Part shown: positions 18,651 through 27,932 of the stretch, piece after piece
Layout of the letters: the number at the start of each line of letters is the position of its first letter
Numbering within the stretch: position 1 is the stretch's first letter
Assembly (NCBI RefSeq): GCF_002584535.1
Contig: NZ_NUOT01000044.1
Location: 27,805-91,804 of the forward strand
Direction of reading: 5' to 3'
Source of the DNA: Bacillus cereus
Lineage (GTDB): Bacteria; Bacillota; Bacilli; Bacillales; Bacillaceae_G
Length of the DNA: 64,000 nt
The notes under the pieces: model-generated
Database searches by the model: none
What the model was told of the DNA's origin: nothing
What the model saw: only the letters and a program-made list of their open reading frames with translations
Translations under genes and position numbers: made by a program

Positions 18651-19844
18651 ATGTCAAAAATCATCGCGATTAATGCAGGAAGCTCTTCCTTGAAATTCCA
18701 ATTATTTGAAATGCCAAGTGAAACAGTATTAACAAAAGGTTTAGTAGAACGTATCGGTTTAGAAGATAGTATCTTCACAATTACTGTGAACGGTGAAAAA
18801 CAAACAGAAGTAACAAGTATACCAGACCATGGAGTAGCAGTTAATATGTTACTTAACAAATTAACTGAAAACGGAATCGTGAAATCTCTTGATGAGATTA
18901 GCGGTATCGGTCACCGCGTTGTACACGGCGGCGAAAAGTTTGATGATTCTGCTTTAATTACTGACGAAGTATTAGCGGAAATCGAAAATTTAAGCGAATT
19001 AGCACCACTTCATAATCCAGCACACGTTGTTGGTATTAAAGCATTCCAAGCGGTACTTCCAAACGTACCAGCAGTTGCAGTATTCGATACAGCATTCCAT
19101 CAAACAATGCCGGAAGAATCTTTCTTATACAGCTTACCATATGAATACTATGAGAAATATGGTGTTCGTAAATACGGTTTCCACGGAACGTCTCATAAAT
19201 ATGTAACACAGCGTGCAGCTGAATTATTAGGTCGTCCACTTGAAAGCTTACGTTTACTTTCTTGCCACTTAGGTAACGGTGCAAGTATCGCAGCTGTAGA
19301 AGGCGGAAAGTCTATCGATACTTCTATGGGCTTCACTCCACTTGCTGGTGTAACAATGGGTACACGTTCTGGTAACCTTGATCCTGCGTTAATTCCATAC
19401 CTAATGGAAAAAACAGGACAATCTGTAGAAGAAGTTCTAAACGTATTAAACAAGAAAAGTGGTATGCTAGGTCTTTCTGGATTCTCTAGTGACTTACGTG
19501 ACATCGAACAAGCGGAAAAAGAAGGAAATCACCGTGCAGAGGTAGCGTTAGATATATTCGTAGAGCGTATTCATAAATATATCGGTTCTTATGCAGCTCG
19601 TATGAAAGGTGTAGACGCAATCATCTTTACAGCTGGTATTGGAGAAAACAGTTCTCTAATTCGTGAGCGTGTATTAGAAGGCCTTGAGTTTATGGGAGTA
19701 TACTTCGATCCGAAACGTAACAATGTTCGTGGCGAAGAAGCATTCATCAGCTTCCCTCACTCTCCAGTGAAAATTATTATAATTCCAACTGACGAAGAAG
19801 TTATGATTGCTCGTGACGTATTACGTCTTGGAAATATTGGTTAA
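18651..19844 (+). CDS. ackA: Acetate kinase
   Basis: This ASKHA-fold kinase interconverts acetyl phosphate plus ADP and acetate plus ATP in overflow metabolism. The 397-aa product contains [16 protein letters not shown] at the N-terminus, [11 protein letters not shown] near 87, [11 protein letters not shown] near 145, [13 protein letters not shown] near 175 and [18 protein letters not shown] near 205. The ribosome binding site is AAAAGGGGCG. The gene is monocistronic. A palindrome about 85 bp upstream may mediate carbon regulation. There is no phosphotransacetylase gene next to it, as is normal in Bacillus. Confidence 0.98.
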   Translation: MSKIIAINAGSSSLKFQLFEMPSETVLTKGLVERIGLEDSIFTITVNGEKQTEVTSIPDHGVAVNMLLNKLTENGIVKSLDEISGIGHRVVHGGEKFDDSALITDEVLAEIENLSELAPLHNPAHVVGIKAFQAVLPNVPAVAVFDTAFHQTMPEESFLYSLPYEYYEKYGVRKYGFHGTSHKYVTQRAAELLGRPLESLRLLSCHLGNGASIAAVEGGKSIDTSMGFTPLAGVTMGTRSGNLDPALIPYLMEKTGQSVEEVLNVLNKKSGMLGLSGFSSDLRDIEQAEKEGNHRAEVALDIFVERIHKYIGSYAARMKGVDAIIFTAGIGENSSLIRERVLEGLEFMGVYFDPKRNNVRGEEAFISFPHSPVKIIIIPTDEEVMIARDVLRLGNIG

Positions 19845-19853
19845 TATATGAAT

Positions 19854-19890
19854 AAAAGACGGGATCCTATAGGATTCCGTCTTTTATTTT
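19854..19890. terminator. Bidirectional terminator, ackA and Nudix gene
   Basis: AAAAGACGGGATCCT pairs with AGGATTCCGTCTTTT and is followed by ATTTTT. It overlaps the last codons of the convergent Nudix gene. Confidence 0.88.
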
Positions 19891-20304
19891 TGTTGCGAGA
19901 AAATGCATGATTCCATTTGGATACAAAGTTTTTTCTTGCCCGAGAAATGCTGTAATGGGAATCCACTTTGCATATGCACTTCGTTCGTTATCTTGCATAG
20001 GTATCATTTCACTTCCATATAATGATGTATCTGTAAAATGAAGCGAGTACAATTGAATAATCTCATGTCCGGCTTCCTCATCTACATAAAAGATATTTTC
20101 AAGACATCCTAAGTAAGTTGTAATTTCTACTTGTGCATTAATTTCTTCCTTAAATTCACGAATCACTGTTTGATCTGATTTCTCTCCAAATTCAATAGAA
20201 CCGCCGAGTGGCCTGTAATATGTTTGAATTTCTGTTTGATATTCTTGAACAAGAATACGCTTGTTATGGAGGAGGATTCCAAATGCCTTTGCGCGTGGGT
20301 ACAT
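19867..20304 (-). CDS. Nudix hydrolase
   Basis: The 145-aa protein has a single Nudix domain. The box reads GSIEFGEKSDQTVIREFKEE, which keeps the REUxEE metal-binding helix. The glycine normally two residues later is an asparagine. Such enzymes hydrolyse nucleoside diphosphates linked to another group. The substrate is unknown. The N-terminus MYPRAKAFGILLHNKRILVQE and the C-terminal NGIMHFLATKI fit small Bacillus MutT-like proteins. An AGGAGG ribosome binding site precedes the ATG. It is convergent with ackA and divergent from the EcsC-family gene. Confidence 0.86.
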   Translation of the reverse strand: MYPRAKAFGILLHNKRILVQEYQTEIQTYYRPLGGSIEFGEKSDQTVIREFKEEINAQVEITTYLGCLENIFYVDEEAGHEIIQLYSLHFTDTSLYGSEMIPMQDNERSAYAKWIPITAFLGQEKTLYPNGIMHFLATKIKDGIL

Positions 20305-20413
20305 ATTATAACCTCCTATATATTGGATAAATATATGTTTAGCCTATCAGATTTGTAAAGAAAAATCTGAAATATGTTACAATAGAACAAAATTGAGCGA
20401 GGTGGTTGTTACG

Positions 20414-21247
20414 ATGCAATCGAAGCGAGAACAAGCCATTTTACAAGAAGTTAAAAATTGGGAAGGACAGCTATTGGAACAGGAGTCAACCGATTTTCAA
20501 AAGATGTTTGATAAGTGGTTGCATACTTCAGTCGCAAAGGTTCCGGAGAAAAAGCGAAAAGAATTTTTTGCGAAAGCAGACGGATGGTTATTTCATCTTC
20601 ATGCATTGATTCAGAGTTCACAATCGCAGCTTGATGCGCGAAATCGTATTTTAGGAACAGCGCGGTTGTTTGATGAATCGATTGAACAGCTGGGAGAATT
20701 GAAAGCATTATCCATTGATCAACTAACATACATAGCAGAGCAACAGACCGCGCGTCATCGTTTATATTCTTTTGTACAGGGAGGAGCAACTGGAGTCGGT
20801 GGTTTATTATTGTTGACAGCTGATTTTCCGGTCATGATTGCGTTAAATGTAAAGGCAGTTCAACTTATTGCAACATCATTTGGTCATGATGTGAACAAGC
20901 CATATGAAATGATGCTCGCTTTAAAAGTATTCCATGCTGCCTTACTGCCAGCAAGGCTTCAGCAATATGCTTGGTATAACTTGCTTCAGGAGCTAGAACA
21001 AGAGGATTCGTTCTTTTATGAAGGGGAAGAAGAAGTATTAAAACCAGCTTCTACAGAAATTTTGTTAAAACAAATTTTGAAGACTTTTTCTATTTATGCG
21101 CTTCGACGTAAACTATTTCAAGGTATTCCTGTATTAGGGATGGCGATTGGTTCTACGGTGAATTACCGTCTAACAAGGAATGTAACAGAATTTGCAACCA
21201 GGTTCTACCAAGTGCGTTACATAGTAGAAAAAGAAAAAAGAGCATAA
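20414..21247 (+). CDS. EcsC-family protein
   Basis: The 277-aa product belongs to the EcsC family (named after the third gene of the B. subtilis ecs operon). It has a helical, charged N-terminal half. A glycine-rich hydrophobic hairpin follows around residues 130-160 (FVQGGATGVGGLLLLTADFPVMIALNVKAV, written in part), with another near 240 (IPVLGMAIGSTVNYRLTRN). Function is unknown. It lies far from any ABC-transporter ecsAB genes here. I chose the ATG at 20414 because GAGGTGG lies at the right distance. A bidirectional terminator follows. Confidence 0.82.
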   Translation: MQSKREQAILQEVKNWEGQLLEQESTDFQKMFDKWLHTSVAKVPEKKRKEFFAKADGWLFHLHALIQSSQSQLDARNRILGTARLFDESIEQLGELKALSIDQLTYIAEQQTARHRLYSFVQGGATGVGGLLLLTADFPVMIALNVKAVQLIATSFGHDVNKPYEMMLALKVFHAALLPARLQQYAWYNLLQELEQEDSFFYEGEEEVLKPASTEILLKQILKTFSIYALRRKLFQGIPVLGMAIGSTVNYRLTRNVTEFATRFYQVRYIVEKEKRA

Positions 21248-21248
21248 A

Positions 21249-21278
21249 AAAAGCGAGAGGCCAAGGCCTTTCGCTTTT
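21249..21278. terminator. Bidirectional terminator, EcsC-family gene and YitT gene
   Basis: AAAAGCGAGAGGCC / GGCCTTTCGCTTTT with a two-base centre and A/T tracts on both sides. Confidence 0.88.
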
Positions 21279-21927
21279 AGTTTGTTGCATGTTGTTTTGA
21301 TATTGGAATAGATACTGTTTTCTTTTCTTCTGCTGGATAATAAATTAAATCAAGCGTCTTTGCCTGCACAGCAATTGAAAGAATAGTAAAAGCAATTTCT
21401 GTCCAAGTTAAATAATATAATGAAAGTGTAAGTACAATCGCATCAAAGACGAAGAAAATCTGACCAATTGTAAATCGAGTTTTTTTACTTAGTACAATTG
21501 TTAAAATATCGTCTCCACCGGTTGAACCACCAAATCGCAATATAAAACCGAGTCCAATCCCAGCCAGCGCACCACCTAGTACTGCAGCTATCCATAAATG
21601 ATTTGATAAATCTACTGTAAATGGAGAATAGTTTTCCATTAAAGAATAAAATACTCCGAATGAAATCGATCCTATAAATGAATAACCAACCATCTTTTTA
21701 CCTAAAAATGTAGCACATAGCAAAATAATCGGGATATCCATTATTACAGTTGAAATTGACGGTGAAATATCAAAAAAGTTTTGGATAAATAGTGCAATTC
21801 CTACAAAGCCACCTTCAGTTAAGTGGTTTTGAAAATGAATGTGATATAGTGCTGCTGATAAAATAAATGAACCGATTAAAAGCATAAAAATTTCTTTAAT
21901 AATTTGTCGACTTTGGATGTTCCTCAT
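21277..21927 (-). CDS. YitT-family membrane protein
   Basis: The 216-aa integral membrane protein has about six hydrophobic helices. The YitT core is present: NHLTEGGFVGIALFIQ, then ALAGIGLGFILRFGGSTGGDD and IGQIFFVFDAIVL. The C-terminal DUF2179 domain found in longer YitT proteins is absent, so this is the short form. Function is unknown for the family. Its leader region, 21928-22400, contains the array of hairpin repeats described separately. Those would be read in the same direction if transcription starts near 22400. The ribosome binding site AGAAGGAAT is moderate. Confidence 0.83.
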   Translation of the reverse strand: MRNIQSRQIIKEIFMLLIGSFILSAALYHIHFQNHLTEGGFVGIALFIQNFFDISPSISTVIMDIPIILLCATFLGKKMVGYSFIGSISFGVFYSLMENYSPFTVDLSNHLWIAAVLGGALAGIGLGFILRFGGSTGGDDILTIVLSKKTRFTIGQIFFVFDAIVLTLSLYYLTWTEIAFTILSIAVQAKTLDLIYYPAEEKKTVSIPISKQHATN

Positions 21928-21943
21928 CGTTATTCCTTCTTTC

Positions 21944-22377
21944 CGTAGTTAGTAGTTCTTTTCATCTTGTAAACTAACTACGAGCTCATATAGCCTTCAG
22001 TTAGTTTACATCAAACTAACTACGCTATATATCGCTGAAGAAATAACGAATAATCCTCTCGTCCATCAATTCTCCCTACTTTCGTTTTAGTTTAAGTCTA
22101 AAAACGACTAAACAAAACTTTGAGTAGGATTGGTTATTTAGCAATCCTGCCTTCTTCTTCGTTTTGTTTAGTAATTATCAATAAAGGCCTAAACAAAACG
22201 CTATGTGTAAGAAGAGTCTTTTCGTTGCCAAATTATCCTTCGGGCAATCATAATTTCCCCACTCTCGTATTTTTTTTCGCTAGACTAAAGTATCTGAGCA
22301 AAAAAATACGCTACGTGTAAGATTCGTCAATTCGATGCCACATGCTCCTTCGAGCGATCATGATATCAAAATCCTTT
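21944..22377 (-). repeat. Array of degenerate hairpin repeat modules
   Basis: At least four imperfect modules of roughly 75-110 bp lie in tandem. Each has a hairpin whose arms differ between modules but stay complementary: CGTAGTTAG (21944) / CTAACTACG (21974); GTTTTAGTTTA (22084) / TAAACAAAAC (22109); CGTTTTGTTTA (22160) / TAAACAAAACG (22190); CGTATTTTTTT (22266) / AAAAAAATACG (22300). In the last two modules the hairpin is followed by a shared block at 22199-22258 and 22309-22368 (CGCTAYGTGTAAGA, TTCG, TGCCA, TCCTTCG, ATCAT). A degenerate version of that block follows the second hairpin of the first module (arms 21999-22007 and 22013-22021). Possibly a known B. cereus group repeat. Identity is not assigned. 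Confidence 0.75.
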
Positions 22378-22747
22378 CTGTAAAAGATTTTATATTATTA
22401 TATCATACTTTCAAAAAATGTATGCGGATGGAAACCGACAATAACCGGAGAAAAATTACAGAATTTGTAATTTTATAGGAAGTATGCTGCTATTTTTAAA
22501 TATTTTTGCAAAATAGTCCTATTTGTTTAGGAGTTGGGAGAGGATGTCCAATAAGTAATAAGAAAGAAGTACTGAAATTTACTCACTTGTTTCCTGTTTG
22601 TCACTTTTTTCTTTGAAAAAAGCATCCCAGTTAATGGGGGATAAAAATTAAACTTCCTGTAGAGTCATGTTTCTGTACAAATTCTTTTCGTTAGTATATG
22701 ACGCGGGGAATGTATATTGTGTTATTTTTTTACAAAAATAAGTTTGT
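22378..22747. other. Intergenic stretch without a recognisable gene
   Basis: This is AT-rich sequence with stops in all frames. On the minus strand TATAAT-like strings lie near 22395-22405 and could start transcription through the repeat array. I see no RNA gene or coding signal. Confidence 0.5.
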
Positions 22748-22795
22748 ATGAGAGTATATTTGTATAGATGGATGAATGGTAAGGGAGGAGATAGT

Positions 22796-23002
22796 ATGTT
22801 CAAAGATATGTTCAAAAGAAAAGAATTAGTATGTTCTCTTTGTCAAAAAAAAATTCAATATGAAGAAGAATTGGTTGCCTTTGTAAAGTTACCAAAAGAA
22901 AGGAATCTGTTAGTAGGTCCTTTTGATGTATGCTTAGCGAAATCAGCGGAAAATATATATTGCAAGCCTTGTTATGAAAAAAGCATGACCCACAGTAAAT
23001 GA
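22796..23002 (+). CDS. Small CxxC-pair protein (putative zinc-binding)
   Basis: The 68-aa cytoplasmic protein has two CxxC knuckles, CSLCQKK near residue 12 and YCKPCYEK near residue 58. They could bind one zinc ion. The middle part is LVAFVKLPKERNLLVGPFDVCLAK. I do not recognise a named family or function. I chose the ATG at 22796 because GGGAGGAGAT sits seven bases upstream. The preceding in-frame codons lack a ribosome binding site. The terminator hairpin begins inside its last codons. Confidence 0.72.
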   Translation: MFKDMFKRKELVCSLCQKKIQYEEELVAFVKLPKERNLLVGPFDVCLAKSAENIYCKPCYEKSMTHSK

Positions 23003-23019
23003 GGGCATGCTTCTTTTAT
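22981..23019 (+). terminator. Terminator of the CxxC-protein gene
   Basis: AAGCATGACCC pairs with GGGCATGCTT (one bulged A) and is followed by CTTTTATT. The stop codon lies in the loop. Confidence 0.75.
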
Positions 23020-23333
23020 TGATGCGCTTTTCCCTCAGACACATGTTGAGTAAGACGATACCATAGCCATAAATCGTTAATGATAGAGGCAAGATCGGCA
23101 ATCTCAGAATTGAGTTTACAAGAAATCTCAAAATTTTCCTCGTTATTTAAACGCTGTTGTTTTTGGTTAATATGATATTCCAGTTCTTTTATACGATCAG
23201 GTATTTTTCCACGAATTTGTTCCCATTTTAATAAAATTGCATGCTGCATGTTTTCAGGGATATCTTCCCATTCTTCTTGTAGTTCAGGTACTTCTATTCC
23301 TAGGTGTTCATCGTATATAAAATATTGTTCCAT
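23016..23333 (-). CDS. Hypothetical 105-aa helical protein
   Basis: I do not recognise this protein. It is acidic and helical, without membrane segments or cysteine motifs. The N-terminus is MEQYFIYDEHLGIEVPELQ, followed by a glutamate/lysine-rich, coiled-coil-prone middle (RIKELEYHINQKQQRL) and SEIADLASIINDLWLWYRL near the end. The start at 23333 is supported by GGGGGTG five to six bases upstream. A longer in-frame extension to 23429 has no ribosome binding site. It is divergent from argG and convergent with the CxxC-protein gene. Confidence 0.7.
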   Translation of the reverse strand: MEQYFIYDEHLGIEVPELQEEWEDIPENMQHAILLKWEQIRGKIPDRIKELEYHINQKQQRLNNEENFEISCKLNSEIADLASIINDLWLWYRLTQHVSEGKAHQ

Positions 23334-23465
23334 ATAGACACCCCCATTTTCTGTTTCCATTGTACCGAAAAAAAGAAAGAAGTTCGATGAAATTGTTAGA
23401 ATTTTTTTTGTTAATATCCCTTGATTCATTTTATAAAAGGTGTTAAAGTTTGAATTATTATTAAT

Positions 23466-23484
23466 TATAATGAATATTTATTCT
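23466..23484 (+). promoter_or_regulatory. argG promoter -10 with overlapping ARG-box-like operator
   Basis: TATAAT (23466-23471) overlaps TGAATATTTATTCT (23471-23484). The latter is a near-palindrome like half of an ArgR/AhrC operator. The position over the -10 element would allow repression by arginine. The -35 (TTAAAG near 23443) is weak. Confidence 0.55.
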
Positions 23485-23499
23485 TTAGGGGGATATAAA

Positions 23500-24705
23500 A
23501 TGGAGAAGAAAAAAGTTGTGTTAGCATATTCCGGAGGTCTTGATACTTCCGTTGCAATTAAATGGTTACAAGATAAAAATTATGATGTTATTGCGCTTTG
23601 CTTAGATTTAGGGGAAGGTAAAGATTTGGATTTTGTAAAAGAAAAAGCACTTTCAGTAGGCGCAGTTAAATCTTACATGATTGATGTTCAAGAAGAATTT
23701 GCGAATGAATATGCATTGATGGCTCTACAAGGTCATACGTTATACGAAGGGAAATATCCACTTATTTCTGCATTATCTCGTCCGTTAATTGCAAAAAAAC
23801 TTGTAGAAATTGCGGAGCAGGAAGGAGCAAGTGCTGTCGCACATGGATGTACAGGAAAAGGGAATGACCAAGTTCGTTTTGAAGTTTCTATTCAAGCATT
23901 AAATCCGTATTTAGAAGTAATTGCGCCAGTACGTGAATGGAAATGGTCACGTGAAGAAGAGATTGCGTACGCGAAAGAAAATGATGTCCCGATCCCAATC
24001 AATTTAGATAGCCCGTTCTCAATTGACCAAAACTTATGGGGACGCAGTAATGAATGTGGAATTTTAGAAGATCCGTGGGCAGCGCCTCCAGAAGATGCAT
24101 ATGAAATGACATTAGCATTAGAAGATACACCGAATAAACCAGAGTTTGTGGAAATTGGATTTGAAGCAGGGGTACCAACAACATTAAATGGCATTTCTTA
24201 TTCACTTTCAGAACTAATCAAAACGTTAAACACTCTTGCTGGAAAACATGGGGTTGGGCGTATTGATCATGTGGAAAACCGCCTTGTTGGGATTAAATCA
24301 CGTGAAGTATATGAATGCCCAGCAGCAATGACGTTACTTACAGCACATAAAGAGTTAGAAGATTTAACGCTTGTAAAAGAAGTAGCTCATTTTAAACCAA
24401 TGATTGAGCAAAAATTAACGGAATTAATTTATAACGGTTTATGGTTCTCGCCTTTAAAACAAGCGCTTGTTGCTTTCTTACAAGAAACACAAAAAACAGT
24501 AACAGGTACTGTACGTGTGAAATTATTTAAAGGTCATGCAATTGTAGAAGGACGTAAATCAGAATACTCTCTATATGATGAAAAATTAGCAACATATACA
24601 GTGGATGATGAATTTAACCATGATGCTGCAGTTGGCTTTATTTCTTTATTTGGTCTTCCAACAAAAGTATACAGCCAAGTAAATCAGAAGAAGGTGGAAG
24701 CGTGA
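23500..24705 (+). CDS. argG: Argininosuccinate synthase
   Basis: This enzyme joins citrulline and aspartate with ATP in arginine biosynthesis. The product is 401 aa. The N-terminal PP-loop is [18 protein letters not shown]. Further family motifs are [14 protein letters not shown] near 115, [10 protein letters not shown] near 150 and [17 protein letters not shown] near 170. I chose the ATG at 23500 after AGGGGG rather than upstream in-frame codons. Its stop codon overlaps the argH GTG start by four bases, indicating translational coupling in an argGH operon. An ARG-box-like sequence overlaps the promoter. Confidence 0.97.
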   Translation: MEKKKVVLAYSGGLDTSVAIKWLQDKNYDVIALCLDLGEGKDLDFVKEKALSVGAVKSYMIDVQEEFANEYALMALQGHTLYEGKYPLISALSRPLIAKKLVEIAEQEGASAVAHGCTGKGNDQVRFEVSIQALNPYLEVIAPVREWKWSREEEIAYAKENDVPIPINLDSPFSIDQNLWGRSNECGILEDPWAAPPEDAYEMTLALEDTPNKPEFVEIGFEAGVPTTLNGISYSLSELIKTLNTLAGKHGVGRIDHVENRLVGIKSREVYECPAAMTLLTAHKELEDLTLVKEVAHFKPMIEQKLTELIYNGLWFSPLKQALVAFLQETQKTVTGTVRVKLFKGHAIVEGRKSEYSLYDEKLATYTVDDEFNHDAAVGFISLFGLPTKVYSQVNQKKVEA

Positions 24706-26090
24706 GCAAACTTTGGGGAGGCCGTTTTACAGCAGAAGCAGAAGAGTGGGTCGAGGAGTTTGGAGCTTCCATCTCCTTTGACCAAAAATTAGTGGTAGAA
24801 GATATAGAAGGAAGTATCGCTCACGTTACGATGCTTGCGAAGCAGGGGATTGTGACAAAAGAAGAAGCAGAGAAAATTAAAGAAGGCCTTCAACATTTAT
24901 TAGAAAAAGCGAAAATAAATGAGTTAACTTTTTCAGTAGATGCTGAGGATATTCATTTAAACATTGAAAAAATGTTAATTGAACAAATTGGTGACGTTGG
25001 TGGAAAGCTTCATACAGGAAGAAGTCGTAATGATCAAGTTGCGACAGATATGCATTTATATTTACGTAATAAAGTGAAAGATATTATAAAGGCAACGAAA
25101 CAACTGCAATCGGTTCTTGTTCATCAAGCAGAGAAGAATATTGAAACAATTATGCCGGGGTATACACATTTGCAACGTGCACAGCCAATTTCGTTTGCTC
25201 ATCATGTACTTGCATATTTTTGGATGTTAGAGCGCGATGTAAATCGTTATGAGGATTCAGTGGGGCGCATTAATATTTCTCCGCTTGGTGCGGGTGCTCT
25301 TGCGGGAACTACATTTCCGATTGACCGTTCGTATAGCGCAGAGTTGCTCGGTTTTGAAGGAATCTATGAAAATAGTTTAGATGCAGTGAGTGATCGTGAT
25401 TTCATACTAGAATTTCTTAGCAATTCGTCCATACTAATGATGCATTTATCACGCTTTTGTGAAGAACTCATTTTATGGAGCAGTCAGGAATTTCAATTTA
25501 TTGAAATGAGCGACCAGTACGCAACGGGAAGCAGCATTATGCCGCAAAAGAAAAACCCTGATATGGCTGAACTCATTCGTGGTAAAACAGGGAGAGTATA
25601 CGGCAATCTATTTAGCTTGTTAACGGTAATGAAAGGATTGCCGCTTGCTTATAATAAAGACTTGCAAGAAGACAAAGAAGGTATGTTTGATACGGTGAAA
25701 ACAGTAGAAGGCTGCCTGCACATTATGGCGGGCATGCTAGAAACGATGACTGTAAACAAAGAAAAAATGGGGCAAGCCGTAACACAAGACTTCTCCAATG
25801 CAACAGAAATTGCTGATTACTTAGCAAACAAAGGACTTCCATTCCGTCAGGCGCATGAAATTGTTGGAAAGCTCGTTCTTCATTGTACGCAAAAAGGAAT
25901 CTATTTATTAGATGTACCGCTAGAAACATATCAAGAAATGAGTTCGTTATTTGAAGAAGATTTATATGAAGTTCTTTCGCCATATGCAGCGGTAAAACGT
26001 CGTAATAGTGCAGGTGGAACAGGATTCGAACAAATTCAAAATGCACTGGAAAAAGCGAAGGTGTTAGTGGGAGAGACTGTAAATTTATAA
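24702..26090 (+). CDS. argH: Argininosuccinate lyase
   Basis: This enzyme performs the last step of arginine synthesis, splitting argininosuccinate into arginine and fumarate. The 462-aa product belongs to the fumarase/aspartase superfamily. The signature [20 protein letters not shown] lies near residue 278. [13 protein letters not shown] lies near 106 and [16 protein letters not shown] near 155. Translation starts at GTG in a four-base overlap with argG. The segment [16 protein letters not shown] near 365 is typical of ArgH. A strong terminator ends the operon. Confidence 0.97.
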   Translation: MSKLWGGRFTAEAEEWVEEFGASISFDQKLVVEDIEGSIAHVTMLAKQGIVTKEEAEKIKEGLQHLLEKAKINELTFSVDAEDIHLNIEKMLIEQIGDVGGKLHTGRSRNDQVATDMHLYLRNKVKDIIKATKQLQSVLVHQAEKNIETIMPGYTHLQRAQPISFAHHVLAYFWMLERDVNRYEDSVGRINISPLGAGALAGTTFPIDRSYSAELLGFEGIYENSLDAVSDRDFILEFLSNSSILMMHLSRFCEELILWSSQEFQFIEMSDQYATGSSIMPQKKNPDMAELIRGKTGRVYGNLFSLLTVMKGLPLAYNKDLQEDKEGMFDTVKTVEGCLHIMAGMLETMTVNKEKMGQAVTQDFSNATEIADYLANKGLPFRQAHEIVGKLVLHCTQKGIYLLDVPLETYQEMSSLFEEDLYEVLSPYAAVKRRNSAGGTGFEQIQNALEKAKVLVGETVNL

Positions 26091-26095
26091 GGATG

Positions 26096-26140
26096 AGAGG
26101 ATACTCCGCTCTATATAGGAGCGGGGTATCCTCTTTTTTT
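26096..26140 (+). terminator. argGH terminator
   Basis: AGAGGATACTCCGCTC pairs with GAGCGGGGTATCCTCT and is followed by seven T. Confidence 0.93.
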
Positions 26141-26304
26141 ACTAGAAAAAATAATAAGTGTGTTAAAGGAGAAAGGAGTTTCGCAATCTTAAGTTGAAAT
26201 TTGGGTAGGTGGAAGATTTAGTAATGTAAGGAGCGTCTATTATGCCAACTTATTAAAGAGTTTACTTCAAATGAAATTCAAAAAGAATAGGGAGGTAATG
26301 CCCT

Positions 26305-27888
26305 GTGTTATCTATAAAAGATATTGAATCGCATATAGAACAACAAGTACAGAACAAAACAGTACCGGGGTTTGCACTATCAATCATAAATGAAACAGAA
26401 ATTTTGTATGAAAAGGCATTCGGTCTCATGAACTGGGAAGAATCGAATCAGAAGGTTACGACCGATACATTGTTCCGCGTTGGATCAGTTAGTAAAAGTT
26501 TAACAGGGACTTTAATAATGAAGCTCGTAGAAGAGGGGATTTTAGATTTAGATGTTCCAATTTGTACGTATATAGAAGAGTTTACCCTGCAGAATCAAGA
26601 ATACGCTCGCACCATAACTCTTCGTATGTTGCTAAGTCATACCGCGGGTTTACCTGATGGAGGAGATATAGAGGGACCTCGTGATCAGGCAGGATGGGTA
26701 TCTTATATAGAGGAAATAGTTCCTAATTTGAAACTAGTAACTCCACCTGGCATCCTATATTCATACGGAAATCATGCTTATAATCTTGCAGGATATGTAG
26801 CTCAATCTGTATGTAAAAAGCCGTTTGCAGAGCTCATGAAGGAATATGTATTAGATCCACTTGGAATGACTAGAACAATGTATGATCCGCTTGAAGCGAT
26901 GACGTATCCTCTTGCTTTAGCCCATGAAAAAACAGAACAAGGCGATTGGAAGGTACAACATAAATTTGCAGAAAATGTAACGAATTATCCTTCCTTTTTT
27001 GGAATGTCGACCATAACAGATTTATCTCGCTTTGCGATGATGCATTTAAATAAAGGGATTTTAGATGGTAAGACCTTTTTAAGGTCAGAAATAATTGAGG
27101 AAATGCATAAGAAGCAAGTTGATAACTACACTTTAAACGAGTTTGGTAGCTGTTTAGGTTTGATAATAGAGAAAGAGCGAGGCTGCGAAATGCTTTGGCA
27201 TAGCGGAGCGATAAGCACATATAAATGTTTTTTAGTATTGTTCCCAGAGAAAAAGCTAGGATTTGTGACGATGGCGACGCAGGATTATGGGTGGGAAATT
27301 ATAGAGATGTTAATGAACCAATTCATAGGACAAACTGTTAAACCTAAAATCACTCCTGTTCAAGTTGATTCGGATTGTTGGAGAAACTATGAAGGGGCGT
27401 ATTTAGGTGCAAAAAGAGGATTTGTCAGTATAACAATTGAAGATACTGCTCTTATGATGGAGTGGAATGGAGAAAAAATGCAATTAGAACCTGTTCGAAA
27501 GGATTTCTATATAGCGCGTCATAATGGTGAGGTAGTATCGATAGGGTTTCGAGTAATGGATTTAAGAACAAAGTATATCGTTATTAATGGAAGCCCTTGT
27601 AAGTATACAGATTTACAAAGAAAGCATGTTCAGGCAGTAGAATGGAAGGATTATGAGGGAACATATTCAGCAGGCGTATTTGAGTTTAGCTTCTTAAAAA
27701 AAGAAGGTAAACCAGTATTTGTAGATGAAGACCAGCACTATCCTTGTTTTCCAATCAACGCTTCTATATTTTACGCAGGAGAATATGGACTTCTTCGATT
27801 TGCAAAGAATACAAGCGGATCTCCAGTATTATCTATTCAAGATGCATGGCATTTGGAATATGTAGGAGAAGAAGTAAAGATAAAGTGA
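26305..27888 (+). CDS. Serine hydrolase, beta-lactamase/PBP4-like
   Basis: The 527-aa protein has an N-terminal class C beta-lactamase/D-amino-acid-peptidase fold. It carries the SxxK motif in RVGSVSKSLTG near residue 60, the YxN-type motif in YSYGNHAYN near 150, and the third motif in LWHSGAIS near 300. It has no signal peptide, so it is probably cytoplasmic. About 170 C-terminal residues form extra beta-rich domains like those in PbpE-type esterases. The substrate is unknown and it need not be a beta-lactamase. The start is GTG after GGGAGG. It is a single gene with its own terminator. Confidence 0.85.
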   Translation: MLSIKDIESHIEQQVQNKTVPGFALSIINETEILYEKAFGLMNWEESNQKVTTDTLFRVGSVSKSLTGTLIMKLVEEGILDLDVPICTYIEEFTLQNQEYARTITLRMLLSHTAGLPDGGDIEGPRDQAGWVSYIEEIVPNLKLVTPPGILYSYGNHAYNLAGYVAQSVCKKPFAELMKEYVLDPLGMTRTMYDPLEAMTYPLALAHEKTEQGDWKVQHKFAENVTNYPSFFGMSTITDLSRFAMMHLNKGILDGKTFLRSEIIEEMHKKQVDNYTLNEFGSCLGLIIEKERGCEMLWHSGAISTYKCFLVLFPEKKLGFVTMATQDYGWEIIEMLMNQFIGQTVKPKITPVQVDSDCWRNYEGAYLGAKRGFVSITIEDTALMMEWNGEKMQLEPVRKDFYIARHNGEVVSIGFRVMDLRTKYIVINGSPCKYTDLQRKHVQAVEWKDYEGTYSAGVFEFSFLKKEGKPVFVDEDQHYPCFPINASIFYAGEYGLLRFAKNTSGSPVLSIQDAWHLEYVGEEVKIK

Positions 27889-27893
27889 AACTT

Positions 27894-27931
27894 AAATCAG
27901 TGAGGGATTCAGGTCTCACTGATTTAGTGTT
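27894..27931. terminator. Terminator between serine hydrolase and DinB-fold genes
   Basis: AAATCAGTGAG / CTCACTGATTT (27894-27904 and 27915-27925), followed by a T-rich stretch. It lies between convergent genes. Confidence 0.8.
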
Positions 27932-27932
27932 T

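Noticed and set aside
21944-22377. Possible CRISPR array
   Set aside because: The modules are not near-identical, spacing is irregular, arm sequences differ between modules, and no cas genes are present. It is a degenerate hairpin repeat array instead.
26305-27888. Secreted beta-lactamase
   Set aside because: It lacks a signal peptide or lipobox and has long extra C-terminal domains, so a cytoplasmic serine esterase/peptidase is more likely.
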